Assembly (NCBI GenBank): GCA_963725185.1
Contig: CAVRXO010000006.1
Coordinates: 1,364,001 to 1,428,000 of the forward strand
Direction of reading: 5' to 3'
From: VAZQ01 sp963725185
GTDB taxonomy: Bacteria > Pseudomonadota > Alphaproteobacteria > Rhizobiales > Xanthobacteraceae
Length of the DNA: 64,000 nt
Notes under the pieces: model-generated
What the model was told of the DNA's origin: nothing
The model's input: only the letters and a program-made list of their open reading frames with translations
Database searches by the model: none
Translations under genes and position numbers: made by a program
Shown: in pieces, positions 48,410 to 55,466 of the stretch
How the letters are laid out: the number at the start of each line of letters is the position of its first letter
How positions within the stretch are numbered: position 1 is the first letter of the stretch

Positions 48410-49282
48410 ATGTCCTCCGCGGTTCAAGATCTTCTGGCGGTCCTCGATCTCGAGCAGCTTGAGGTCAATCTGTTTCGCGGGCGTTCGCCCCAGGACATGT
48501 GGCAGCGGGTGTTCGGCGGCCAGGTGGTGGGGCAGGCGCTGGTGGCCGCCTGCCGCACCGTCGATGTGGCGAGCCGCCCGCCGCATTCGCTGCACGCCTA
48601 TTTTCTGCTGCCGGGCGATCCCAAGGTGCCGATCATCTACGAGGTCGATCGCATCCGCGACGGCAAGAGCTTCGCTACCCGGCGGGTCATCGCCATCCAG
48701 CACGGACAAGCCATCTTCTCCATGGCGGTGTCGTTCCATGGCGACGAGCCCGGCCTGAGCCACCAGGCCAAGATGCCGGACGTGCCCAAGCCCGACCAGC
48801 TGCCGAACGAAGCCGAGATCAGGGAGCGCATCATGCCGCTGATGCCCGATCCGGTGCGGCGCTACTATGAGCGGCCGCGGCCGATCGAGCTGCGCGTGGT
48901 CGAGTTCGACCGCTATCTCGGCAAGGTCATCGAGAACGGCCGCTTCCATGTCTGGATCCGCGCCACCGGGCCGCTGCCCGACGAGCCTGCCATCCATCAA
49001 TGCGTGCTCGCCTATGCGTCCGACATGACGCTGCTTGATTCCGCTCTCATCCCGCATGGGCGCAGCGTGTTCGAGAAGACCATCATGGCGGCAAGCCTCG
49101 ACCACGCGCTCTGGTTCCATCGCCCGTGCCGGGCCGACGAATGGCTGCTCTATGCGCAAGACAGTCCCAACCTGGCGGGCGCGCGCGGATTTTCCCGCGG
49201 CCTCATCTTTACCAGCGACGGAACGCTGGTGGCTTCGGTGGCGCAGGAGGGCCTGTTGCGGGAGCGGCGGCCCGAAGGCTGA
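48410..49282 (+). CDS. tesB: Acyl-CoA thioesterase II (TesB)
   Basis: The product has 290 residues from ATG 48410, after AGGAAAAGGAAG; the frame to 48374 lacks a site. It has the double hot-dog fold, with NLFRGRSPQDMWQRVFGGQV and SLHAYFLLPGD in the first half and YASDMTLLDSALIPHG, ASLDHALWFHRP and VASVAQEGLLRE in the second. These carry the Asp, Thr/Ser and Gln positions used by TesB to hydrolyse fatty acyl-CoA. Cytoplasmic. The gene order with ubiH is that of Bradyrhizobium-like genomes. Confidence 0.95.
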   Translation: MSSAVQDLLAVLDLEQLEVNLFRGRSPQDMWQRVFGGQVVGQALVAACRTVDVASRPPHSLHAYFLLPGDPKVPIIYEVDRIRDGKSFATRRVIAIQHGQAIFSMAVSFHGDEPGLSHQAKMPDVPKPDQLPNEAEIRERIMPLMPDPVRRYYERPRPIELRVVEFDRYLGKVIENGRFHVWIRATGPLPDEPAIHQCVLAYASDMTLLDSALIPHGRSVFEKTIMAASLDHALWFHRPCRADEWLLYAQDSPNLAGARGFSRGLIFTSDGTLVASVAQEGLLRERRPEG

Positions 49283-49347
49283 CATCTGGCGAGTTAGTGA
49301 GTAGTTTGATGAGGCTGGCGGTGTTTCGAAGAACATCGCGCGGTTCC

Positions 49348-49510
49348 GTAGGGTGGGCAAAGGCGGCCCTGGAACTTCGATCTACGTCCGGCGCGCTTTC
49401 CGCCGTGCCCACGCGCAGCCTCGAAGGAGCTGCGAGCACGTCCGCGTGGGCACGGCGGAACGCGCGTCTGTCAAATACGGCAGAGTCTCGGCCGCCTTTG
49501 CCCACCCTAC
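49348..49510. repeat. Nested palindromic intergenic repeat, family D
   Basis: The outer arms GTAGGGTGGGCAAAGGCGGC (49348-49367) and its reverse complement (49491-49510) match over 20 bases. An inner pair, CGTGCCCACGCG and CGCGTGGGCACG, allows a long hairpin. It lies between tesB and the TPR gene. Confidence 0.8.
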
Positions 49511-49536
49511 TGATCGCTTAATCCAAGGGGGCGGAA

Positions 49537-50889
49537 ATGGACCAAGCATCGCAGCGCCATTGCGGCCTTTACGTCGCGGCATGTGCCTTGAGCGTCATGG
49601 CCTGGCTCGCGGCGGCGCCGGCGGCCGCGCAGGCGCCGGCTTGCGGCACCGGAGCGCCGGCCGAATGGATCGCGCCCTGCAGCGCCATCATCGAGGATGC
49701 GCGCGAGAGCGTGCAGAACCGGGTGCGGGCACTCAAGCTGCGCGGCGTCGCGAATTACCGCATCGGCGACACCGAGCGGGCGGCCGCGGATTTCTCAGCC
49801 GCCACGACGCTGGCGCCGGACGATCCCGAAGGCTGGATCAATCTTGGCATGATGCGCCAGAGCCGCGGCGATCTCGATGGCGCGATCGGCGATTACGACA
49901 AGGCGATCGCGCTCGATGCGGCGTCCTGGACGGCGCACGTCAATCGCGGCAATGCGCTGCGGCTCAAGCCCGATCTGAGCGCCGCCATCGCCGAGTACAA
50001 TATCGCGCTCGGCCTCAAACCCGATCTCAATCCGGCTCTGCGCGGGCGCGGAATGGCGCGCCAGCTGCAGGGCGATCTGGCAGGCGCCATCGCGGACGCG
50101 ACCGCCGCATTGCAGGTCGAGCCGGGCGATGCCGAAGCGCTGCTCGATCGCGGCAATGCGTTCCGCCGGCGCGGCGATGCCGGCAAGGCGCTCGCCGACT
50201 ACGAGGCAGCCACCAAGGCGGCGCCCGATCTGGCCGCCGCCTGGCTCGATCGTGGCGCGCTCCTGATGGAGCAGGGCAGCCTCGCGGGCGCCATCGAGAG
50301 CTTCGACCAGACCATCGCGCTCAATCCGCAAAGCGTCGAGGCCTACAACAATCGCGGCGCCGCGCAGAGCCAGAACGGCGATTTCGTCCGCGCGGCGGCC
50401 GATCTCGACACCGCCGTAAGGCTCGGCCCCACCTACGAAGCCGCCTATGGCAATCGCGGCTTCGTGCGCCTGGCGCTCGGCGATTTCGCGGGCGCGGCAG
50501 CCGATTTCGGCGCGCTTGCCAGCCGCGCCCCCGGCGATCCCTACCGGGTGCTGTGGCGGCATCTGGCGCGAATGCGAGCCGGCATGACGGACGATGGTTT
50601 TGCGGGCGAGGCTGCGAGGTTCGCAGCCGGCGCGTGGCCGGGCCCGCTGCTTGGTCTCTATGCCGGATCGCAGGATCGCGAAAAGATCATGGCGATGGCG
50701 ATGGAGGTCGCGCCGGCGGAGCGAGCGGAACGGCGCTGCGAGCTCGTGTTTTATGTCGGCGAATATGCGCTCGCAAACGGCGACCCCGCCGCCGCCGTCC
50801 CGCTCATGCGCGAGGCGGCCGCGTCGTGCCCGGTCGGATTCCTCGAGCGCGCGGGCGCCGTCGGCGAGCTCAAACGCCTGCAGCCCTAA
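49537..50889 (+). CDS. Exported TPR-repeat protein
   Basis: The product has 450 residues. A signal peptide (VAACALSVMAWLAAAPAAAQ) is followed by a short Cys-containing stretch (APACGTGAPAEWIAPCSAII). At least seven TPR units of 34 residues follow, for example PEGWINLGMMRQSRGDLDGA, WTAHVNRGNALRLKPDLSAA and AYNNRGAAQSQNGDFVRAA. The last 110 residues resemble lipoprotein NlpI-like tails (FYVGEYALANGDPAAA, SCPVGFLERAGAVGELKRL). It probably acts as a periplasmic scaffold; the partner is unknown. It sits between the family D repeat and the PII genes. Confidence 0.85.
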   Translation: MDQASQRHCGLYVAACALSVMAWLAAAPAAAQAPACGTGAPAEWIAPCSAIIEDARESVQNRVRALKLRGVANYRIGDTERAAADFSAATTLAPDDPEGWINLGMMRQSRGDLDGAIGDYDKAIALDAASWTAHVNRGNALRLKPDLSAAIAEYNIALGLKPDLNPALRGRGMARQLQGDLAGAIADATAALQVEPGDAEALLDRGNAFRRRGDAGKALADYEAATKAAPDLAAAWLDRGALLMEQGSLAGAIESFDQTIALNPQSVEAYNNRGAAQSQNGDFVRAAADLDTAVRLGPTYEAAYGNRGFVRLALGDFAGAAADFGALASRAPGDPYRVLWRHLARMRAGMTDDGFAGEAARFAAGAWPGPLLGLYAGSQDREKIMAMAMEVAPAERAERRCELVFYVGEYALANGDPAAAVPLMREAAASCPVGFLERAGAVGELKRLQP

Positions 50890-51148
50890 AACGATGTGCG
50901 CTCCGCGCTGTGTGCGCCTGACCCGATCGAAGGGCTCAGCCGCCGGCGAGCGGCGCCGCTCCCGACGGACAGCGGCTGGTAATACCAATTCTTTTGGGGG
51001 ATTGCGCAAATGGGGGCATCGCGCCTAGGCTAACGGCGTGGTTGCGGCTCGTTCTTCTGAGCGGCAGTCACCGCCGATCGATCGAACGCAGCTACGCAAC
51101 ACGGCAGCCCCGCAACTCTGCAGCTCCTCACAACCCCGTGGACAATTC

Positions 51149-51487
51149 ATGAAGCTGGTCACTGCGATCATCAAACCCTTCAAGCTCGACGAAGTCCGCG
51201 ACGCGCTTTCCGGCATCGGGGTGCAAGGCATGACGGTGACCGAGGTCAAGGGCTTCGGGCGTCAGAAGGGGCACACGGAAATCTACCGCGGCGCCGAATA
51301 TGTGGTGAACATGCTGCCCAAGATCCGGATCGACATCGCGGTCGATGCCGATCAGGCCGACAAGGTGATCTCGACCATCATATCGGCGGCCAAAACCGGC
51401 CAGATCGGCGACGGCAAGATTTTTGTCAGCCCGCTCGATCATGCGGTGCGCATCCGCACCGGCGAGACCGACCAGGACGCGATCTGA
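51149..51487 (+). CDS. glnB: PII nitrogen-regulatory protein (first of two)
   Basis: The product has 112 residues from ATG 51149 (MKLVTAIIKPFKLDEVRDAL). PII trimers sense 2-oxoglutarate, ATP/ADP and glutamine and control ammonium uptake, NtrB and glutamine synthetase adenylylation. The T-loop keeps Tyr51 (EIYRGAEY), the uridylylation site, and the C-terminal signature is TGQIGDGKIFVSPLDHAVRI. It shares most residues with the second PII but differs in the middle (KIRIDIAVDADQADKVIST). Not linked to glnA here, so the choice between GlnB and GlnK is open and the symbol is tentative. Confidence 0.93.
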   Translation: MKLVTAIIKPFKLDEVRDALSGIGVQGMTVTEVKGFGRQKGHTEIYRGAEYVVNMLPKIRIDIAVDADQADKVISTIISAAKTGQIGDGKIFVSPLDHAVRIRTGETDQDAI

Positions 51488-51609
51488 CCCGGCCAGCCGG
51501 GGCCAAGCCTGAGCTTTGCGCCCTTTTTGACCAATTTGGGTGCCGCCCCAGAGCATTCTGGCGGCAGCCGCTCGTGGTCCGATTTCTCCACTGACTAGAA
51601 GAGAAGCAC

Positions 51610-51630
51610 GCAGATCAATATTTGATCTGC
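51610..51630. promoter_or_regulatory. 21-bp palindrome upstream of glnK
   Basis: GCAGATCAA-TAT-TTGATCTGC is a perfect 9-bp inverted repeat in an AT-rich patch, about 250 bp before the glnK start. It looks like an operator for a dimeric regulator. It does not match the usual NtrC site. Confidence 0.4.
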
Positions 51631-51752
51631 TAGCCTAAAATGTAGGCAAATCGCGGCCACATTTACGCTTCGGCCCCGCCTTGTTTCTCGCGGGTGCCCT
51701 TAATCCATCAAGAAGTCATTTGTTTCCAAGGTCTTCCGCCGCATCGCCGGAC

Positions 51753-51769
51753 TTGGCACGCGGCTTGAT
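51753..51769 (+). promoter_or_regulatory. Candidate sigma-54 promoter of glnK-amtB
   Basis: TTGGCACGCGGCTTGAT matches the sigma-54 consensus TGGCACG-N4-TTGC except that the -12 GC reads GA. It lies 113 bp upstream of glnK, where rhizobial glnK-amtB operons carry NtrC-activated sigma-54 promoters. Confidence 0.5.
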
Positions 51770-51881
51770 TTGCGGCCCCTGGCATTGCCTGCGGGGTCCT
51801 GAATTTTTCCTGCAGCGAGGCTTCAGTTGAGACCGCCCGACCTGCACTCGCAGGCGCGGGCCTTAAGCGGGGATCCAATCC

Positions 51882-52220
51882 ATGAAAATCGTCATGGCCA
51901 TCATCAAGCCATTCAAGCTCGACGAGGTCCGCGATGCTCTGACCGCGACCGGCGTGCACGGGATGACCGTCACCGAGGTCAAGGGCTATGGGCGCCAAAA
52001 GGGCCACACCGAAATCTACCGCGGCGCCGAATACGCGGTGAATTTCCTGCCCAAGATCAAGCTGGAGGTGGCGGTCACCACCGAGCTTGTCGACAAGACC
52101 ATCGAAGCCATCAGCCGGGCGGCGAAGACCGGGCAGATCGGGGACGGCAAGATCTTCGTCCTCGACCTGGAGAGCGCGGTGCGCATCCGCACCGGTGAAA
52201 CCGACGCTGCGGCAATCTGA
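51882..52220 (+). CDS. glnK: PII protein GlnK, adjacent to amtB
   Basis: The product has 112 residues from ATG 51882 after GGGGATCC. The T-loop EIYRGAEY has Tyr51, and GQKG-like and TGQIGDGKIFVLDLESAV signatures are present. amtB starts 38 bp downstream on the same strand, the conserved glnK-amtB arrangement; GlnK plugs the AmtB channel when nitrogen is plentiful. Compared with the PII upstream, it differs mainly in residues 59-75 (KLEVAVTTELVDKTIEA). Probably transcribed from the sigma-54-like site upstream. Confidence 0.95.
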   Translation: MKIVMAIIKPFKLDEVRDALTATGVHGMTVTEVKGYGRQKGHTEIYRGAEYAVNFLPKIKLEVAVTTELVDKTIEAISRAAKTGQIGDGKIFVLDLESAVRIRTGETDAAAI

Positions 52221-52258
52221 ACCCGCACCCTGAAATCGTTTACGGACAGGAGTAAAAC

Positions 52259-53707
52259 ATGACGTTCAAGAAGCCTACACGTGCGGGGCTCATGGCTCTC
52301 ATCTTCGGAGTCCTGCTCGGCCTTTGCATCACCGTCTCTTCCTACACGCCGATCCACGCGCAGGACCAGGCGCCGGCGGCGGAGGAGAATTCCGGGCCGG
52401 CGGTCGAGACGCTGCCGTGCGACTCCAAGGTCTACAAGGAATGCTCGCCCAATTCGGGCGACACCGCCTGGATGCTGACCTCGATGGCCATCGTGCTGAT
52501 GATGACCGTTCCGGGGCTGGCCCTGTTCTACGGCGGCATGGTGCGCAAGAAGAACGTGGGCGACACCGTGATGACGAGCTTCGCCATCACCTGCCTGATA
52601 AGTATTCTGTGGCTGTTCTTCACCTACAGCCTGGCGTTCCGCGAGGGCGGCGAGATCTTCGGCACCGACATGGGGTGGTTCATCGGCGGGTTGGACCGAG
52701 CCGGGCTGCAGGGCATCCTCAGCGACATCATGAACAACAAGGGCAATCCCAATACGCTGGCGCCGACGATCCCGGAGTCGGTCTACTCGATGTTCCAGCT
52801 GACCTTCGCGATCATCACGGCGGCGCTGATCTTCGGCTCGACCGCGGAGCGCATGAAGTTCTCGGCCATGCTGTGGTTCGTCGGCCTGTGGGCGGTCTTC
52901 GTCTATTCGCCGATCGCGCATTGGGTCTGGGGCCCGGACGGCATGTTCAACAGCTCCAATCCGCATAGCTTCATCAACGTGCTGGATTTCGCCGGCGGCA
53001 CCGTGGTGCATGTCAATTCGGGCACTGCCGGCCTGATGTGCGCGTTGATGCTCGGCAAGCGCAAGGACACCGGTCCAGCCCACAACATGGTGCTGACCCT
53101 GATCGGCGCCTCGCTCTTGTGGGTCGGCTGGTTCGGCTTCAACGCCGGCTCGGCGGTCACCGCGGGCCTGCAGGCCGGCATGGCCATGCTGGTCACCCAC
53201 ACCGCCACCGCCACCGCGGGCTTCACCTGGATGATCGTGGAGTGGATCCTCAAGGGCAAGCCGACCGTGATCGGCATCTGCTCGGGGGCGGTCGCGGGCC
53301 TGGTCGCCATCACGCCGGCCTCGGGCTTTGTCGGCCCGATGGGCTCGTTCTGGATCGGCATCGCGGCCGGCATCATCTGCTACTGGGGCTGCACCGGCCT
53401 CAAGCACACGTTCGGCTATGACGACGCGCTCGACACGTTCGGGGTGCACGGCATCGGCGGCGCCGCCGGCGCGCTGCTCACCGGCGTGTTCGCGGTCAAC
53501 GAGTACGGCGGCACGCCCGGCCTGCTCGAGGGCAATACCATGCAGGTGGTCTATCAGGCGATCGGCGTCCTCACGGTGTTCGTCTACGACGTCATCGTGA
53601 CGCTGATCATCCTCAAGCTGGTCGACATCTTCATCGGCTTGCGCGTGCCCGAGGAGGTCGAGCGCGAAGGCCTCGATCTCGCGCTCCACGGCGAGACCGT
53701 GCAGTAG
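52259..53707 (+). CDS. amtB: Ammonium transporter
   Basis: The product has 482 residues from ATG 52259 after AGGAG. A cleavable leader (FGVLLGLCITVSSYTPIHAQ) precedes an acidic segment, then eleven membrane helices begin at DTAWMLTSMAIVLMM. The pore histidines are in TVVHVNSGTAG and DTFGVHGIGGAAGALL, and the periplasmic ammonium site includes the family segment GLALFYGGMVRKKN. The protein moves ammonium across the inner membrane and binds GlnK. The frame is intact, and a terminator follows 52 bp later. Confidence 0.97.
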   Translation: MTFKKPTRAGLMALIFGVLLGLCITVSSYTPIHAQDQAPAAEENSGPAVETLPCDSKVYKECSPNSGDTAWMLTSMAIVLMMTVPGLALFYGGMVRKKNVGDTVMTSFAITCLISILWLFFTYSLAFREGGEIFGTDMGWFIGGLDRAGLQGILSDIMNNKGNPNTLAPTIPESVYSMFQLTFAIITAALIFGSTAERMKFSAMLWFVGLWAVFVYSPIAHWVWGPDGMFNSSNPHSFINVLDFAGGTVVHVNSGTAGLMCALMLGKRKDTGPAHNMVLTLIGASLLWVGWFGFNAGSAVTAGLQAGMAMLVTHTATATAGFTWMIVEWILKGKPTVIGICSGAVAGLVAITPASGFVGPMGSFWIGIAAGIICYWGCTGLKHTFGYDDALDTFGVHGIGGAAGALLTGVFAVNEYGGTPGLLEGNTMQVVYQAIGVLTVFVYDVIVTLIILKLVDIFIGLRVPEEVEREGLDLALHGETVQ

Positions 53708-53759
53708 CCCGACAAGCGACAGCGGTTGGGGCGGAGACCCGGCACCCGCCCTTTCCGTC

Positions 53760-53793
53760 GAGAGGCCTCGGCTCACGCCGGGGCCTCTTTTTT
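53760..53793 (+). terminator. Rho-independent terminator of glnK-amtB
   Basis: GAGAGGCCTCGGC-TCAC-GCCGGGGCCTC forms a GC-rich hairpin with one mismatch and is followed directly by seven T residues (53787-53793). It lies 52 bp after the amtB stop. Confidence 0.85.
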
Positions 53794-53815
53794 AACCTCC
53801 CCCTGAAAGGACATA

Positions 53816-54065
53816 GGTAAGAACGCCCGCATGTAAGGTGGGCACGGCCGCTAACTCCCTCGCCCCGGAGGGGAGAGGGCGGGGTGAGGAGGCTCCCGCC
53901 GAATCCGTATCGCACCGCCCAAGCCCCCTCATCCCGCCCTTCTCCCCCACGGGGAGAAGGAGTGAAACGCCCTGCGTCCCTGACTAACGAAAGCCTAAGA
54001 ACGCCCGCGCGTGAGGTGAGCACGGCTGGCTCCCTCGCCGCAGACGATCTTTCGGGGGAGGGAAG
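53816..54065. repeat. Intergenic repeat, family E, with 45-bp direct repeats
   Basis: CCCTCGCCCCGGAGGGGAG near 53.86 kb and CCTCATCCCGCCCTTCTCC near 53.93 kb form a long imperfect inverted repeat. A direct repeat starting TAAGAACGCCCGC occurs at 53817 and 53997, each time leading into CTCCCTCGCC. Confidence 0.65.
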
Positions 54066-54078
54066 GAATGGCCGATGG

Positions 54079-54094
54079 TTAAACGGGTCTTAAC
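54079..54094. promoter_or_regulatory. CtrA-type binding site (TTAA-N7-TTAAC)
   Basis: TTAAACGGGTCTTAAC is an exact match to the CtrA consensus TTAA-N7-TTAAC. It lies 141 bp upstream of the aminotransferase that heads the ftsK-lolA-xth run. Cell-cycle control by CtrA is inferred from the match only. Confidence 0.5.
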
Positions 54095-54146
54095 CTCGCC
54101 GTACCTATGGTATCGAAACGATCGTGCGGCGGATATGCGCGCCGCT

Positions 54147-54221
54147 GGAGCATGATCTGCAAGAAGGCCTGCCCCCGCGAAAGCGGAGGTGGACAGCGGT
54201 TTTCGGAAAAGATCATGCTCC
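54147..54221. repeat. Intergenic repeat, family F (GGAGCATGATC type)
   Basis: GGAGCATGATCT and AGATCATGCTCC are perfect 12-bp end repeats. The interior TTTTCGGAAAAGATCATG is a pattern widespread between genes of Hyphomicrobiales. It lies directly before the aminotransferase start. Confidence 0.75.
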
Positions 54222-54234
54222 GCGCTCCAAACCG

Positions 54235-55452
54235 ATGTTCATGACCGCCGCCGAACGCCAGCCGCCTCCTGCGCCTCCTCGCGCCATCAACAGCCGCTCG
54301 CCATTCGTGCGGCTGCGCGAGCTGTTGGGCGACGCCGAGCCCGGCAAGCCGGCGATCAGCCTGGCGGTCGGCGAGCCCCAGCATCCGGTGCCGGCTTTCG
54401 TCGGGCCGATGCTGGCCGCCCATATCGACGAATTCGGCCGCTACCCGATGAACAAAGGCATCGACGCCTTCTGCCGCGCCGCCGCCGATTGGCTCGGCCG
54501 CCAATTCGCGCTGCCGCGGCCGGTCGACCCCGATACCGAGGTGCTGGTGCTCAACGGGACGCGCGAAGGGCTGTTCCTGGCCGCCATCGCGGCCCGGAAC
54601 TGGGTCGGCGGCCGCGCCGGCCGCCCCGCCATTCTCATGCCCAATCCGTTCTATGCGGCCTATGCGGCCGGCGCGGTGGCGGCCGACTGCGAGCCCGTCT
54701 ACCTGTCCGCAACGGCAGCGACCGGGTTTCTTCCCGATCTCGATGCCCTCCCGGAAAGCCTGCTTGCCCGCACGGTCGCGTTCTATATCGCCTCCCCGGC
54801 AAATCCGCAGGGCGCGGTGGCGTCCACGGCTTATCTCGGCCGCCTCGCGGAGCTCGCCAGGCGCTTCGGTTTCATGGTGTTTTGCGACGAGTGCTATTCG
54901 GAAATCTATTCGCGGGTCGCGCCCGCCGGCATGCTCGAAACCGCCGGAGCCGACTTCGCCAATGTGATCGTGTTCCAATCCCTCTCCAAGCGATCGAACC
55001 TGCCTGGGCTGCGCGTCGGCTTCGCGGCCGGCGACCGGAAATTCCTCGCCCGCTTCCTCGATCTGCGCAATGTGGCGGCCCCGCAGGTCCCGGTGCCGGC
55101 CCAGCGGGTGGCAGTCGCGGCCTATGCGGACGAGACGCATGTCGAGGCCAATCGCGAGCTCTACCGGCGCAAATTCGATCTTGCCGACCAGGTCATCGGC
55201 AACCGCTACGGCTATCGGCGCCCCGCCGGCGGCTTCTTTCTCTGGCTCGATGTGTCGGCGCAAGGCGGTGACGAGGCCGCCGCGCTTCAGCTGTGGCGGG
55301 AGGCCGGCTTGCGGGTCGTTCCGGGCCGCTATCTGGCGCAGCCCCAGGCCGACGGCGGCAATCCGGGCGAAGGCTTCATCCGGGTCGCCCTGGTGCACGA
55401 CCAAGAGACCACCGCGGAGGCGTTGCATCGCCTCGTTGCGGCGCTTGGTTGA
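54235..55452 (+). CDS. PLP-dependent aminotransferase, class I/II (DapC-like)
   Basis: The product has 405 residues from ATG 54235, or 403 from 54241; the frame upstream crosses a family F repeat. It resembles the succinyldiaminopimelate aminotransferases of Bradyrhizobium-like bacteria in lysine/peptidoglycan synthesis, though substrate assignment in this fold is uncertain. Seen: SLAVGEPQHPVPAFV, FYIASPANPQGAVAS, the PLP aspartate in FCDECYSEIYSRV, the Schiff-base lysine in FQSLSKRSNLPGLRVGF, and the carboxylate-binding arginine in FIRVALVHD. The ftsK start follows 14 bp after its stop. Confidence 0.88.
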   Translation: MFMTAAERQPPPAPPRAINSRSPFVRLRELLGDAEPGKPAISLAVGEPQHPVPAFVGPMLAAHIDEFGRYPMNKGIDAFCRAAADWLGRQFALPRPVDPDTEVLVLNGTREGLFLAAIAARNWVGGRAGRPAILMPNPFYAAYAAGAVAADCEPVYLSATAATGFLPDLDALPESLLARTVAFYIASPANPQGAVASTAYLGRLAELARRFGFMVFCDECYSEIYSRVAPAGMLETAGADFANVIVFQSLSKRSNLPGLRVGFAAGDRKFLARFLDLRNVAAPQVPVPAQRVAVAAYADETHVEANRELYRRKFDLADQVIGNRYGYRRPAGGFFLWLDVSAQGGDEAAALQLWREAGLRVVPGRYLAQPQADGGNPGEGFIRVALVHDQETTAEALHRLVAALG

Positions 55453-55466
55453 GGGCGGGAGGGGCC

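Larger units (their letters stand above)
51488..51881. other. Intergenic region between the two PII genes
   Basis: 394 bp without a gene. It holds a 21-bp palindrome (51610-51630) and a candidate sigma-54 promoter (51753-51769), both listed separately. I see no tRNA, repeat-family member or credible small gene in the rest. Confidence 0.7.
53708..54234. other. Intergenic region between amtB and the aminotransferase gene
   Basis: 527 bp without a gene. It contains the amtB terminator, family E repeats with a 45-bp direct repeat, a CtrA-type site and a family F element, all listed separately. No further coding sequence is visible. Confidence 0.75.

Noticed and set aside
49353..50921. 522-codon frame overlapping the TPR gene on the same strand
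   Set aside because: The TPR frame shows clear 34-residue repeats and a signal peptide; the other frame is arginine-rich noise.
51753..51769. A full-consensus sigma-54 site
   Set aside because: The -12 element reads GA rather than GC, so it is reported only as a candidate.
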